In this document: piece by piece, positions 1-8,575 of the stretch | Numbering within the stretch: position 1 is the first letter of the stretch | How the letters are laid out: each line of letters begins with the position of its first letter | Assembly (NCBI GenBank): GCA_902775025.1 | Contig: CACYKP010000001.1 | Location: 1 to 64,000, forward strand | DNA from: an uncultured bacterium | GTDB taxonomy: Bacteria > Cyanobacteriota > Vampirovibrionia > Gastranaerophilales > Gastranaerophilaceae | Direction of reading: 5' to 3' | DNA length: 64,000 nucleotides | Program-made: the position numbers and the translations under genes | Notes under the pieces: model-generated | Databases searched by the model: none | Told to the model about the DNA's origin: nothing | The model's input: the letters and a program-made list of their open reading frames with translations, nothing else

Positions 1-543
1 TAAAATTCCGGCAGGTGAAGCTGAATTTATAAGTGGAACATGCAAATTAAATAGCCATCTGCCAAGTATATCAACAAGATAAATTCCTGCAATTGAAAGA
101 GTTGTAATAAAAATTACACTTCTGAATTTTTCCGTAGCTCTAATTATATTCATTCTGTACAGAATAAGCATTGCAAACAATGCAGCAAAAGTTCCTGCAA
201 CTGCTTGAGTAACTATTCCGGGGAATTGAGCTTCAAATGTTGCGGAAATTCCGCCTAATGCACATCCTTCGCACACTGCATAAACAGGAACGAGATATTT
301 GTTTCTCGTAAAAGAAATAATAAGCGCCAGAATAAAACCTATAATTACTCCGCCTCCTGTTAGCATCATAGCTAAATCTGTGTATCCGTTTGTCATTCTT
401 GACCATACAAACGTTGCAGCACAAACAAGCAGCAAACCTAAAAATGCTGTTACTTGTATTGTTCCGTTTACTGTCATAGGGAGACCTTCAAGTATTCTCT
501 CCTGTTCATTGAATTTATTTTCATTTAAAATAGGGTTTGCCAT
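1..543 (-). CDS. Bax inhibitor-1/YccA-like membrane protein (C-terminus beyond left edge)
   Basis: The reading frame opens with ATG at 543 (MANPILNENKF) and runs open to base 1, giving 181 residues with the C-terminus missing. After a hydrophilic N-terminus of about 25 residues there are successive hydrophobic segments (TAFLGLLLVCAATFVW, GVIIGFILALIISF, AGTFAALFAMLILY, SVIFITTLSIAGIYL). The short motif PVYAVCEGCALGGIS is the P-x-Y-A...G...G-x-I-S pattern of the bacterial Bax inhibitor-1 families. Start with NPIL and overall layout suit the bacterial BaxI_1-type group of about 240 residues. Members are multi-pass inner-membrane proteins, some acting as pH-sensitive calcium leak channels; the role here is not known. 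The region upstream (544-631) is AT-rich and free of other genes. The family call is fairly firm, the function is not. Confidence 0.8.
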   Translation of the reverse strand, partial: MANPILNENKFNEQERILEGLPMTVNGTIQVTAFLGLLLVCAATFVWSRMTNGYTDLAMMLTGGGVIIGFILALIISFTRNKYLVPVYAVCEGCALGGISATFEAQFPGIVTQAVAGTFAALFAMLILYRMNIIRATEKFRSVIFITTLSIAGIYLVDILGRWLFNLHVPLINSASPAGIL

Positions 544-631
544 TTAGTTACTCCTCTTATACTCTCATACTGTTCATATTATAACACACATAACTATTTT
601 ATATTTATTTGTTAATTATTTATTAACAAAT

Positions 632-666
632 AGGTGAATATCAAAATAAATTTTTGATATTCACCT
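632..666 (-). terminator. 15-bp hairpin after the 50-codon gene
   Basis: Bases 632-646 and 652-666 are perfect inverted complements with a 5-nt loop. The hairpin lies just past the stop codon of the small minus-strand gene at 689-841 and before the Bax-inhibitor gene. On the minus strand the following bases are T-rich but not a clean U-run, so it may be a weak terminator or an mRNA-end stabiliser. Confidence 0.55.
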
Positions 667-688
667 CTAAAAAATAGTTTGTAAATGA

Positions 689-841
689 CTATAAATATCT
701 GACTTGATCAAGAACTTTAGAAATTTTATTCTTGAATTCTCTATCAATCGGGCAAGAAGTAAAGCCATTTAATTTAGCTTCTTCTTCCCTTGCAATAAAA
801 TCTTTTTCTAGCATAGCTAACTTTCTGATTGCCAAATTCAT
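689..841 (-). CDS. Small protein of 50 residues, function unknown
   Basis: The frame starts ATG at 841, ends TAG at 689, and encodes a charged 50-residue protein beginning MNLAIRKLAMLEKDFIAREE and ending in KISKVLDQVRYL. A good ribosome binding site (AAGGAG) stands 8 nt before the ATG, and a perfect 15-bp hairpin follows the stop, so it looks like a complete gene unit. The first half is predicted to be an amphipathic helix; there is a single cysteine (SCPIDREF). No signal peptide or membrane segment is present. No family is recognised. It sits between dnaX and the Bax-inhibitor gene on the same strand. Confidence 0.6.
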   Translation of the reverse strand: MNLAIRKLAMLEKDFIAREEEAKLNGFTSCPIDREFKNKISKVLDQVRYL

Positions 842-946
842 AATTAAACTCCTTACACCTTTAAATTACCTTACATATATATAAAGTTTTTTAGTGTATA
901 AAAATTGCTAATTTGTTAAGAAATGTAAGCAAACTGATTTAAAAAT

Positions 947-2812
947 TTAATCAACGTATTTGCCGTCAAATAAATCAAGTATCATTTTTTCTTGATCAGA
1001 TTCGTAATGGGGTTCTTTATTTGAGTTTGGTGTTATTTTTTCTGATATGTTTTTAGCGTGTTTATTGTTTTCTTTTTCATTAGTATGTTTTTTAGTTAAA
1101 ATTATTTTTGTTTCTTCTTGTTTATTTGATTCAACTATCTTTTTTTTTTCTTCTTCTTCTTCTTCTTCTGTGATAACAGGTTCCGATGGCAATGTTTGTA
1201 AATTTTCGTCCCCTGCTTTTGGAAGTCTTACGGTTATTTTTGTATTTGCATTATTGAACAAAACTTTAGCAGCATCAATTAACAAATCTTTTTTATTTGT
1301 ATTAGTGTATTGCGAAACAAAATTTTCATTTTTAAAGGTAATTATAATTTCTTCCGGTGTAATTTTAGCCGGAGTTCCCATTTGTTTTAACAAGGCTTTA
1401 GCAGGTGCGCTTTTTATGTTTGCAAGCAGGGCTTCCCAAAGGGATAGTATATCCATACCGTCAGCTTTCTTTGAAATAGGCGGCGGAGTAAATTCAACAG
1501 AGTTATCTGCAGTATTGGTTTTGCTGTCTTGTTTATTTTCAGCTTTTAGCTCTGTTTTTTTTATTTCTACTTGCGGCGGAACAGGTGCCGGTCTTGTTAT
1601 TGACGCTTGATCAACCTCTTTATATTCTTTTAAAGAATATGAATTTATACTGTTATTCCTTGCTTCCAGTGCTTTTACTCTGTTTTGTAATTCAAGTAAT
1701 GTTGAATTTTCTGTCATGTTTGCAAGATCAATCATTCCGACTTCTAGCCATAAATGTTGATTTGTGGCTATTTTTACTTCTTTTATATAGTATGAAATTC
1801 GCTCTATTAAAAATACAATTTGTTGAATTTCGAGTAAGTCTTTTTGTTTATTAAGTTCATCAATTTGAAGCTCGTTTAATCCTGTAAGTTCCGAAAATAA
1901 ATCATGTTTGCAAGTTTTAATAATTAAAAGATTTTTAAAATATTCCGAAAGGTTTGTTAAAATTTGCAGTGGTTCATTTCCGGAATTGTATATTTCATTT
2001 AAGATCTCAATTGCTTCATTAGGTGATGATGAGATTATTTTGTTGCTTAATTTTTTTAGTACATCAAAAGAGATCCTTCCTAAAATAGAATTAACGTCAT
2101 CTGATGTAATTTGTTTAGATACACCTAAAAGACTGAGTTGATCCAGAAGAGAGATACTATCTCTCATTCCGCCTGCTGAATTCTTAGCAATTGTTAGCAA
2201 AGCGTCGTCTGATATATTAATTTTTTCTTCATTTGATATGTATCTTAAATGCTTAACGATATCATCAGTTGTTATTCTTCTGAAGTCGAATCTTTGACAT
2301 CTGCTCTTAATCGTGTCCAAAACTTTGTGTACTTCAGTAGTAGCTAAAATAAAAATAACATTTTCAGGAGGTTCTTCCAATGTCTTCAATAAAGCATTAA
2401 AGGCATGGTTTGTAAGCATGTGAACTTCATCTATTATGTATATTTTGTATTTACCGTGAACCGGAACGTATTGAATTTTTTCTAAAATATTCTGCGTGTC
2501 TTCAACTTTACGGTTGGAAGCCGCATCAATTTCGATTACATCAATCGGAACAGTATTAGTAATATCTTTACAACTTTCGCATTCTCCACAAGGGTGAATA
2601 GTAGGTCCGTTAACACAGTTTAGAGACTTCGCTAAAATCCTCGCTGTAGAAGTTTTACCTGTTCCTCTCGGACCTGTAAATAAAAAGGCATGAGAAATCT
2701 TACCAAGTTCAATTGCGCTTGTTAATGTCTTTTTAATATGTTCCTGACCAACCAGTGTGTCTAATGTTTGAGGACGATATTTTCTGTATAAAGGTACATA
2801 ATTACCACTCAT
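947..2812 (-). CDS. dnaX: DNA polymerase III subunits gamma/tau
   Basis: This is the clamp-loader ATPase of the replicative polymerase, 621 residues. Visible are the N-terminal LYRKYRPQTLDTLVGQ signature, Walker A GPRGTGKT (residues 47-54), the zinc module Cys66/Cys75/Cys78/Cys81, the DEVH Walker B (128-131) and the sensor/arginine region (TIKSRCQRFDF). The tau-specific part has a Pro/Lys-rich linker, a folded domain (about 467-545) and a charged tail ending LFDGKYVD, likely the polymerase-alpha contact. A tract of ten A on the coding strand (1140-1149) follows seven GAA codons. Losing or gaining one A leads at once to TAG or TGA, giving forms of 558 or 560 residues without the last 60 or so. 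This resembles slippage-made gamma in Thermus and frameshifted gamma in E. coli, but is unproven here. It is divergent from the amidase gene. Confidence 0.97.
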   Translation of the reverse strand: MSGNYVPLYRKYRPQTLDTLVGQEHIKKTLTSAIELGKISHAFLFTGPRGTGKTSTARILAKSLNCVNGPTIHPCGECESCKDITNTVPIDVIEIDAASNRKVEDTQNILEKIQYVPVHGKYKIYIIDEVHMLTNHAFNALLKTLEEPPENVIFILATTEVHKVLDTIKSRCQRFDFRRITTDDIVKHLRYISNEEKINISDDALLTIAKNSAGGMRDSISLLDQLSLLGVSKQITSDDVNSILGRISFDVLKKLSNKIISSSPNEAIEILNEIYNSGNEPLQILTNLSEYFKNLLIIKTCKHDLFSELTGLNELQIDELNKQKDLLEIQQIVFLIERISYYIKEVKIATNQHLWLEVGMIDLANMTENSTLLELQNRVKALEARNNSINSYSLKEYKEVDQASITRPAPVPPQVEIKKTELKAENKQDSKTNTADNSVEFTPPPISKKADGMDILSLWEALLANIKSAPAKALLKQMGTPAKITPEEIIITFKNENFVSQYTNTNKKDLLIDAAKVLFNNANTKITVRLPKAGDENLQTLPSEPVITEEEEEEEKKKIVESNKQEETKIILTKKHTNEKENNKHAKNISEKITPNSNKEPHYESDQEKMILDLFDGKYVD

Positions 2813-2832
2813 AAATATAGTCTATCATAAAA

Positions 2833-2861
2833 TTGATAATAGTAACATTTTATATTAAAAT
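2833..2861 (+). promoter_or_regulatory. Promoter of the amidase gene, leaderless layout
   Basis: A -35 box TTGATA (2833-2838), a 17-nt spacer and a -10 box TAAAAT (2856-2861) lie immediately before the gene. Only 6 nt separate the -10 box from the ATG at 2868, so transcription should begin at or next to the start codon. No Shine-Dalgarno sequence is present. Confidence 0.65.
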
Positions 2862-2867
2862 ACTTTT

Positions 2868-4196
2868 ATGAAACGACTGTTAATCTTATTGATATTTCTA
2901 TTTATAGCTGTTTTAAAGGGTGATTGTTTTGAACTTATTATGCCTACCGAACGTAAAAATGTTACAACAAATGATTATGCATTTTTTTATGGAAAAGCCA
3001 AGTCTGCTGAGGACTTGACAATTAACGGACATAGTATTTACGTTGCTCCAAATGGTGCATTTGCTCATACAGTTAAGCTGCAAGAAGGCGAGAATAGGAT
3101 TATGATTAAAACACTTTATGGCTTATTATTGTATAAATTTTATAAAACAATCCCAGAAAAACTTGATATTCCTACTGAAGACTTCCAAAATGCAAAAGCT
3201 TATGTAAATAAAGATAACACTCCGCTCAGAAGTACACCTGTTGATGCAGGACTTAATCGAATATCGCATTTATTCGGAGGTACTCATCTGATAGTTAACG
3301 GCTCAAAAGGGCCGTTTTACAGAGTTGTGTTATCCAAAGACAAGGAAGCGTGGATTGCAAAAAAAGATGTAACTCTTACTGATGAAGGTTTTTATCCTGC
3401 TGATTTTATTAATATGAATTCAGAACGCTTTAAAAATGCTATGATTCAGACCATATCTTTTTCCAAAAAACTTCCTTATACTATTGAAGATTGTGAAAAA
3501 GAAATTATATTTAGGGTTTATAATCCGGAATTATCTGATGAATCAATTTATAATTTAAATATACCAAAACCTGCAAAATATGCTTACACAGTTACATTAG
3601 ATGAAGGTCAATATACTTTCAAAGTCAGAAAACTTCCTGAAAATTTAAAAGAAACTACAGTTGTAATAGATGCTGGCCATGGCGGCTCTGAAAAAGGTGC
3701 TGTTGGTTGTCTCGGGGATGAAGAAAAAAACATAAACTTAAAAATTGCATCCCTTGTTGCGGATTATTTAAAGAGACAAGATTTAAACGTGATTATGACA
3801 AGAGAAATTGATGCTGATGTTTCATTAGAAGATCGAGTTAAAATAGCTAAAGAAAATGATGCAGACATTTTTGTCAGCATTCATCTTAATTCTATTGGAG
3901 ATGTTCCAATGGATGTTCATAAAAAACGTGGTACAAGTGTTTTTTATTTTAATAACAGTTCTAAAAAGTTGGCAGAAAGCATTGAACGTCATGTTACCCA
4001 CCAAGCAGGTACTCGTGATGATGGTGTTCAAACAGCAAGTTTTGCTGTTATAAGACCGACAGAATATAATGCTGTTTTAGTAGAAGCGGCATATATGACT
4101 AATCCTATGGATACTATGCTTTATACAAACGATAAATGGATACAAAAAGCTTCAAAAGGTATTTCGGAAGGAATTTTGCAGTATTTGAAAAAATAA
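2868..4196 (+). CDS. N-acetylmuramoyl-L-alanine amidase (Amidase_3), exported
   Basis: This is a 442-residue peptidoglycan hydrolase. A signal peptide covers about residues 1-20 (MKRLLILLIFLFIAVLKGDC). The middle part (about 105-170) has an SH3-like stretch (TPLRSTP, GPFYRVVL, AWIAKKDV). The C-terminal catalytic domain (about 262-442) has the zinc motifs of Amidase_3: VVIDAGHGG with the first His, a Glu in EEKNINLKIA, SIHLNS with the second His, and the catalytic Glu in VLVEAAYMTNP. These enzymes cut the bond between MurNAc and the stem peptide during cell separation and wall turnover, in the periplasm. The promoter overlaps the start codon region and the gene is transcribed alone, divergently from dnaX and convergently with the Ycf45-type gene. 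Confidence 0.93.
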   Translation: MKRLLILLIFLFIAVLKGDCFELIMPTERKNVTTNDYAFFYGKAKSAEDLTINGHSIYVAPNGAFAHTVKLQEGENRIMIKTLYGLLLYKFYKTIPEKLDIPTEDFQNAKAYVNKDNTPLRSTPVDAGLNRISHLFGGTHLIVNGSKGPFYRVVLSKDKEAWIAKKDVTLTDEGFYPADFINMNSERFKNAMIQTISFSKKLPYTIEDCEKEIIFRVYNPELSDESIYNLNIPKPAKYAYTVTLDEGQYTFKVRKLPENLKETTVVIDAGHGGSEKGAVGCLGDEEKNINLKIASLVADYLKRQDLNVIMTREIDADVSLEDRVKIAKENDADIFVSIHLNSIGDVPMDVHKKRGTSVFYFNNSSKKLAESIERHVTHQAGTRDDGVQTASFAVIRPTEYNAVLVEAAYMTNPMDTMLYTNDKWIQKASKGISEGILQYLKK

Positions 4197-4218
4197 TATC
4201 ATATATTTTGCAAAATTA

Positions 4219-5796
4219 TTATTTTCTTATTACCTTTAATCTTCTGTTTGGTTCATCTCCAATTGAAATACTCTTCAAATTATATTGTTCAACAAGTTCG
4301 TGTTGTAATTTCCTAATATGAGTGTTTTGCGGCGCAAGTTCAATCTCAGGAGCACCTTCTAAAATTTTCTTAATAGCATTTTTAGCTTCATCTAAAGCAA
4401 CCTCTGTTTCATCTTTATAATCTTGCGTTGCAGCAACATCTCCGGGCTGAATATCAAGAGCCTCTTTTAGCACTTTTTGAATGTGTGCCATAGAGTTTGT
4501 TTTTACGTATAATATTCTTATTCTATACTCTTTAGCACTATTAAGAATCTTAGCCCCGCCTTTTGCATAATTTTTGTGCGCAATAACTATATCAGAATCT
4601 TCAATATTCCTTGTTATTTCAACATTCAAATCCAGACTTTCAATTATTTTCTCTACGATTGTTCTTGAAACAGCATATAAGTAAATTTTTTTAAGCGGTT
4701 TAACTTTCTCTACATATTCTTGGCGTGAGAAAGAGAAGTTCATTTTGTTATCTTCAGGTGTTTGAGATTCTTGTTGAGTTAGTTCTTGTTTTAGTTCTTT
4801 AGCAGATTCCGTAATATTAGAATCAACTTTTCTGATTTCAGGTCTTATCGGCCAGCCTCTTAAAATATAGTCTACAGCTTCGGACGTATTTCTATAAACT
4901 GCAAGTGTGTTTCTGTCCTGAATCTCTATAACAATATCAAAAGTAGGTTGTTTTTCTCTTTCCAGCACTGTTTTCTGTGATGCTCTGCGCTTTGCTTCAT
5001 CATCACCTAATGTAACCGATTGAATCCCGCCGACTAAATCTGATAAAGTCGGATTTTTAATTAAGCTTTCTAAACAATTACCGTGTGCTGTTGCAATAAG
5101 CATAACTCCACGCTCCGCAATAGTTCTTGCTGCTTGAGCTTCAGCTTCTGTTCCTATTTCGTCGACTACTATAACTTCCGGTGTATGGTTTTCGACAGCT
5201 TCAATCATAATGTCTTTTTGAAGTTCCGGTTGTGCTACCTGCATTCTTCTGGAAGAACCAACTGCAGGGTGCGGAACATCACCATCACCTGCGATTTCAT
5301 TTGATGTATCAACAATAACAACACGTTTACCTAATTCATCAGCTACTAAACGTGATATTTCTCTTAATTTTGTAGTTTTACCTACTCCCGGAGGACCTAA
5401 AAATAAAATGCTCTTTCCTTGTGTGCAAAAGTCTTTAATACAAGCAATAGTACCTGTTACCACACGACCAATACGACAGGTTAGACCTATAACTTTGCCC
5501 TGCCTGTTCCTTATTCCGCTTATACGGTGTAATGTGCCGGGTATGCCCGAACGATTGTCGTGTGTAAAAGGCTGTATACGGGAGGTAACAAAACTGATGT
5601 CATCTTCCATGACTATCTCTTCACCGAGTTTTTCTATCCTGCCTCCGGAATGTCTTACCTCGGGTGGTCTACCAATGTCTAGTACTATCTCAATTACATC
5701 ATTCAAACTTTCATGTGTAATAAAAGATATAACTTTAGGGGGCATTACCGCTAAAAGTTTGTCGAGGTCATTTTGAAATTCCATACTACTCATCAT
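4219..5796 (-). CDS. AAA ATPase with R3H domain, Ycf45 type
   Basis: A 525-residue protein related to cyanobacterial and plastid Ycf45 and to the sporulation ATPase SpoIIIAA. The N-terminal part has the family's DIGRPPEVRHSGGRIEKLGE strand region. The P-loop is GPPGVGKTT at about residues 132-140, followed by VVIVDTSNEIAGDGD and Walker B VIVVDEIGTEAEAQAA. A second domain of unknown role spans about 360-440. The C-terminus is an R3H domain (RKLQHELVEQYNL then GDEPNRRL), which binds single-stranded nucleic acid. The biological role is not established for Ycf45 proteins. ATG codons at 5796 and 5793 are adjacent, so the exact start is uncertain by one residue. The gene is monocistronic; no recognisable partner lies next to it. 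Confidence 0.88.
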   Translation of the reverse strand: MMSSMEFQNDLDKLLAVMPPKVISFITHESLNDVIEIVLDIGRPPEVRHSGGRIEKLGEEIVMEDDISFVTSRIQPFTHDNRSGIPGTLHRISGIRNRQGKVIGLTCRIGRVVTGTIACIKDFCTQGKSILFLGPPGVGKTTKLREISRLVADELGKRVVIVDTSNEIAGDGDVPHPAVGSSRRMQVAQPELQKDIMIEAVENHTPEVIVVDEIGTEAEAQAARTIAERGVMLIATAHGNCLESLIKNPTLSDLVGGIQSVTLGDDEAKRRASQKTVLEREKQPTFDIVIEIQDRNTLAVYRNTSEAVDYILRGWPIRPEIRKVDSNITESAKELKQELTQQESQTPEDNKMNFSFSRQEYVEKVKPLKKIYLYAVSRTIVEKIIESLDLNVEITRNIEDSDIVIAHKNYAKGGAKILNSAKEYRIRILYVKTNSMAHIQKVLKEALDIQPGDVAATQDYKDETEVALDEAKNAIKKILEGAPEIELAPQNTHIRKLQHELVEQYNLKSISIGDEPNRRLKVIRK

Positions 5797-5976
5797 TCTT
5801 ATATAAAAAACCTTTCTGCATTAGCAACCAAGGTACGACTATTCAAATTTGATCTCCTATATACATTATACCACATTCTCTCATACGTTTATCTCTTTTG
5901 TCATCTTTTTTAAGAAATGTAAAGTGGTTAAATGGCATATATGTAGTGTATTTTCAACAATTTTATTTACAAAAAT

Positions 5977-6008
5977 AAAAGGGCAAAACTTTTTGTTTTG
6001 CCCTTTTT
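5977..6008 (-). terminator. Intrinsic terminator
   Basis: A 13-bp perfect stem (5977-5989 with 5995-6007) with a 5-nt loop and a T-rich tail on the minus strand lies 20 nt after the stop of the gene at 6028-6330. The plus strand also ends in T5, so it could work both ways. Confidence 0.8.
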
Positions 6009-6027
6009 ATAAATCTCTTTATTTATT

Positions 6028-6330
6028 TTATGCTGCACCGGCACCGCTTTTGTCTTTTACTTTATTTTTTTCTTCTTTTTCTTTCTCTTCATCCTTTTCA
6101 TCTGCTTTTTTGTCTTGTTCCTCAACAAATAAAGTAGCAAATTGCTCGTATAAATCTTTATCGTCTAAGATTTCATCAATCTCCAAAAAGTTGTTATCAT
6201 TTGAATCTGCTTCACCAAAATGATCTTGATTAATATTCATATTGTTAGCTTTTTCGTGTGATAATTTATCGCCGCCGATTGTTCTTTTAATAAAATTAGT
6301 TAATAAATTTGTGTTAATATGTGCTGACAT
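6028..6330 (-). CDS. Small charged protein, function unknown
   Basis: The protein has 100 residues. I chose ATG at 6330 because AGGAG lies 7 nt upstream; the longer frame begins with an upstream TTG at 6336 that would overlap this binding site. The N-terminal part (MSAHINTNLLTNFIKRTIGG) is mildly amphipathic, the middle is acidic (EIDEILDDKDLYEQFATLFVE), and the last 30 residues are a lysine/glutamate repeat ending SGAGAA. There is no signal peptide, cysteine or membrane segment. No family is recognised. It has its own terminator and is followed on the same strand by nothing for 230 nt. Confidence 0.6.
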   Translation of the reverse strand: MSAHINTNLLTNFIKRTIGGDKLSHEKANNMNINQDHFGEADSNDNNFLEIDEILDDKDLYEQFATLFVEEQDKKADEKDEEKEKEEKNKVKDKSGAGAA

Positions 6331-6429
6331 AATCAAGCTCCTATCTTTTTATACATCTTACATGTATATAAAGTATATATTTTTTTCTTAATTTCAAGAA
6401 GATAAATATTTGTTACAAAACTTAATAAA

Positions 6430-6459
6430 AATAAAGCACTCAATATTGAGTGCTTTATT
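6430..6459 (-). terminator. Terminator after rpmB
   Basis: Bases 6430-6459 form a perfect 30-nt palindrome centred at 6444/6445, with T-rich sequence following on the minus strand. It lies 24 nt past the rpmB stop codon. Confidence 0.75.
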
Positions 6460-6482
6460 ATAATACTAATAAAAGCTAATAA

Positions 6483-6677
6483 TTATATAGCTTTTTGAAC
6501 TTTGCCAGCTTTTAAGCAAGAAGTACAAACGCATTTTTTAACTGCATGACCATTATTGTCAAGAACTCTTATTTCTTGCAAGTTAGGTGATTGTCTTTTT
6601 ACTATTTGCTTATGAGAGAAAGTCAGCTTAGCTGCCTTTAAATCGCCTTTTCCACATATTTCACATTTTTTAGCCAT
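6483..6677 (-). CDS. rpmB: 50S ribosomal protein L28
   Basis: A 64-residue basic protein with the L28 layout: CEICGKG near the N-terminus, the central KLTFSHKQIVKRQSPNLQ stretch, and CVCTSCLKAGKV near the C-terminus. Four cysteines in two CxxC pairs (CEIC, CTSC) make this the zinc-binding form of L28. It is a component of the large ribosomal subunit near the base of the L1 stalk. AAGGA precedes the ATG at a normal distance. It stands alone with its own terminator. Confidence 0.95.
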   Translation of the reverse strand: MAKKCEICGKGDLKAAKLTFSHKQIVKRQSPNLQEIRVLDNNGHAVKKCVCTSCLKAGKVQKAI

Positions 6678-6760
6678 AATTCTATTCCTTCTTTCTAATC
6701 TAGTGTATTTTTAGTCTAACCCAAACGATTTTATTTGACAAGGGGGTGTAAATATTTACT

Positions 6761-7288
6761 TTAATAATCGCTTTGTTCATAATCATCATCATCCTTTAGT
6801 GATGATAAGTCTGATGAATAATTTGTATCAAAATCCTCTGGTAAATATTCGTTATCGGGCCAAATTGTGTCCTCATCGAAACGGCAGGCATTTAGATTTT
6901 CCGCCATTGAGAAATCTGAGTTAGTTAAATCAGCACTTTGGAATATTGCACCGGCTAAATCTGAGTCAGAAAAATTGCTGTAATCTACTGTTGAATAGCT
7001 AAAATCAGTACCATTTAATACGGAATCGTTAAAAGAGCATTCAACCAAATTAGCTCTTGTAAAATCAACTGATGTTAAGTCGCAACCGTCAAATTTTACA
7101 TTTGTTAAGTGAGAATCGGCAAATGTCGATGATGCTAAATCTGTATTATCAAATATTGCACCGTCCAGCGTTAATCCTGAAAAATCTGATTCACTTAAAT
7201 CTGCTCCGTTCTGAATAGATTTTACTTCTTCGTTAAATTTTTCAATATCTGAATTTAATAAGTTTATTAATTCATCTTTAGATAACAT
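6761..7288 (-). CDS. Pentapeptide-repeat protein
   Basis: The protein has 175 residues. Residues about 28-140 consist of A(D/N)LXX-type five-residue repeats (ADLSESDFSG, FDNTDLASSTFADSHL, ANLVECSFND, SDLAGAIFQSADLTNSDF). These build a right-handed square beta-helix that usually serves in protein-protein contacts. The N-terminal 25 residues are helical and the C-terminus is very acidic (SLKDDDDYEQSDY). It is the last gene of the signalling operon, 10 nt after a response regulator, with AGGAG 7 nt before its ATG. This suggests it is a downstream partner or output of the regulators, which is inference from position only. Confidence 0.9.
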   Translation of the reverse strand: MLSKDELINLLNSDIEKFNEEVKSIQNGADLSESDFSGLTLDGAIFDNTDLASSTFADSHLTNVKFDGCDLTSVDFTRANLVECSFNDSVLNGTDFSYSTVDYSNFSDSDLAGAIFQSADLTNSDFSMAENLNACRFDEDTIWPDNEYLPEDFDTNYSSDLSSLKDDDDYEQSDY

Positions 7289-7298
7289 TTGTATTCTC

Positions 7299-7925
7299 CT
7301 AATTAATTAAATTTATTTCCATAGCAAGCAATACTGCTTGTGTTCTGTTTGATACTTTTAATTTTTTAAATATACTGTTCAAATGCGTTTTTATGGTAAC
7401 ATCCTGAACACACATTATATCTGCAATTTCCTGATTACTTGCACCTTTTGCAACAAGAGATAAAACCTCTTTTTCTTTTGGTGTAAGTGCATCAATATTT
7501 ACATCTTTATTAATCTTTTTTTCTTGTTTCAAAGACATCTCGGATTGCCATTTACTTCTTCTCAAAACAGCTTCAATTCTGGCAAGTAGGTTAGGAAGAA
7601 TGAATGGCTTAACAATATAATCATCTGCACCTATTTTTAGTCCTGAAACAACTTTCTGGTCTTCACTAACTGCTGTAATCATTATTACTGGGATGTATTT
7701 TGTTTTTTCATTTTTTCTTATTGCTTTTAAAGTATCCCAACCGTCCATATTAGGCATCATGACATCTAAAAGAATTAAATCAAAATGATTCTTCTCCTCT
7801 GATAGTGTTTTTAATGCTTCAATTCCATCTTCTGCTACTGTAATTTCGTAGCCGTACATTGGAAGTGCGTCTTTCAAATATTTGGGATTATCGTCTACAA
7901 CCAAAATTGATGCGATTCCGTCCAT
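7299..7925 (-). CDS. Response regulator, REC plus LuxR-type HTH
   Basis: The protein has 208 residues. The receiver domain (1-125) has the acidic pair Asp11/Asp12, phospho-acceptor Asp54 (LILLDVMMP), Thr84 and Lys106, so it should be phosphorylatable. The C-terminal domain (about 147-205) is a NarL/FixJ/LuxR-type helix-turn-helix (LTPKEKEVLSLVAKGASNQEIA, then VTIKTHLNSIFKKLKVSNRTQA). The architecture resembles plastid Ycf29 and cyanobacterial NarL-type regulators. It starts 2 nt after the stop of the other response regulator, so the two are surely co-transcribed. No histidine kinase is encoded in this operon. Confidence 0.93.
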   Translation of the reverse strand: MDGIASILVVDDNPKYLKDALPMYGYEITVAEDGIEALKTLSEEKNHFDLILLDVMMPNMDGWDTLKAIRKNEKTKYIPVIMITAVSEDQKVVSGLKIGADDYIVKPFILPNLLARIEAVLRRSKWQSEMSLKQEKKINKDVNIDALTPKEKEVLSLVAKGASNQEIADIMCVQDVTIKTHLNSIFKKLKVSNRTQAVLLAMEINLIN

Positions 7926-7927
7926 AA

Positions 7928-8575
7928 TTATACCAATCTTTCTTTTAATGCTTTTAGTGCAGCTTGTAACCTGTCATCAACTTCAAGCTTCTGTAAAATG
8001 CTTGCTACGTGCGCTTTTGTTGTATTTATACTTACAAACAATGTATTTGCAATTTCTATATTGCTATATCCTTCTGTTATTAATTTTAAAATTTGTGTTT
8101 CTCTTGAAGTTAGTCCGTAATCTTTTGCGGGTACTGTCGGTTCAATATTTTGTGAACTTGTTGCGGCTTGAAGTACAATATGCGATATTGCAGGATCGAA
8201 CCATGCTGCACCGTCAAGTACAGATTTTATAACTTCAATCAGTCTTTGTGGATTAATTTCTTTAGAACAGTATGCATTTGCACCTGCTTTTAAGCTGTTT
8301 AAAACCTCTTGTTCATCATTATGCGAGGTTAATATGACAATTTTTATATCTTTATTTAGCTCTTTAATTTTTTGTGTTGCTTCAATACCGTTCATTCCTG
8401 GTAAGCCCAGATCCATTACTATCAAATCAATCGCATTTGTTTCCACTACCTCTAATGCTTTTTCAGCCGACTCTGCTTCAAAAATAAGTTTAGCAAAATT
8501 ACTTGATTCAAAAGCTGTTTTTAAGCCAAATCTTGTTAATTCATGGTCTTCAACGATTAAAATATTAGTTTCCAT
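7928..8575 (-). CDS. Response regulator, NarL/FixJ family
   Basis: The protein has 215 residues when started at ATG 8575 (METNILIVEDHELTR). A GTG at 8584 gives three extra residues and is the alternative. The receiver domain has Glu9/Asp10, phospho-acceptor Asp55 (LIVMDLGLPG), Thr83 and Lys105. The LuxR-type DNA-binding domain occupies about 150-210 (LTSRETQILKLITEGYSNIEIA, TTKAHVASILQKL). The start lies inside the end of the TPR gene, so the two are probably translationally coupled. Together with the following regulator it forms a pair with the same architecture but clearly different sequence, so this is not a recent duplication. Confidence 0.92.
   Translation of the reverse strand: METNILIVEDHELTRFGLKTAFESSNFAKLIFEAESAEKALEVVETNAIDLIVMDLGLPGMNGIEATQKIKELNKDIKIVILTSHNDEQEVLNSLKAGANAYCSKEINPQRLIEVIKSVLDGAAWFDPAISHIVLQAATSSQNIEPTVPAKDYGLTSRETQILKLITEGYSNIEIANTLFVSINTTKAHVASILQKLEVDDRLQAALKALKERLV

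Noticed and set aside
1047-1610. Plus-strand open frame of 187 codons opposite dnaX
   Set aside because: Antisense shadow of the low-complexity tau region, with a serine run mirroring the GAA repeat.
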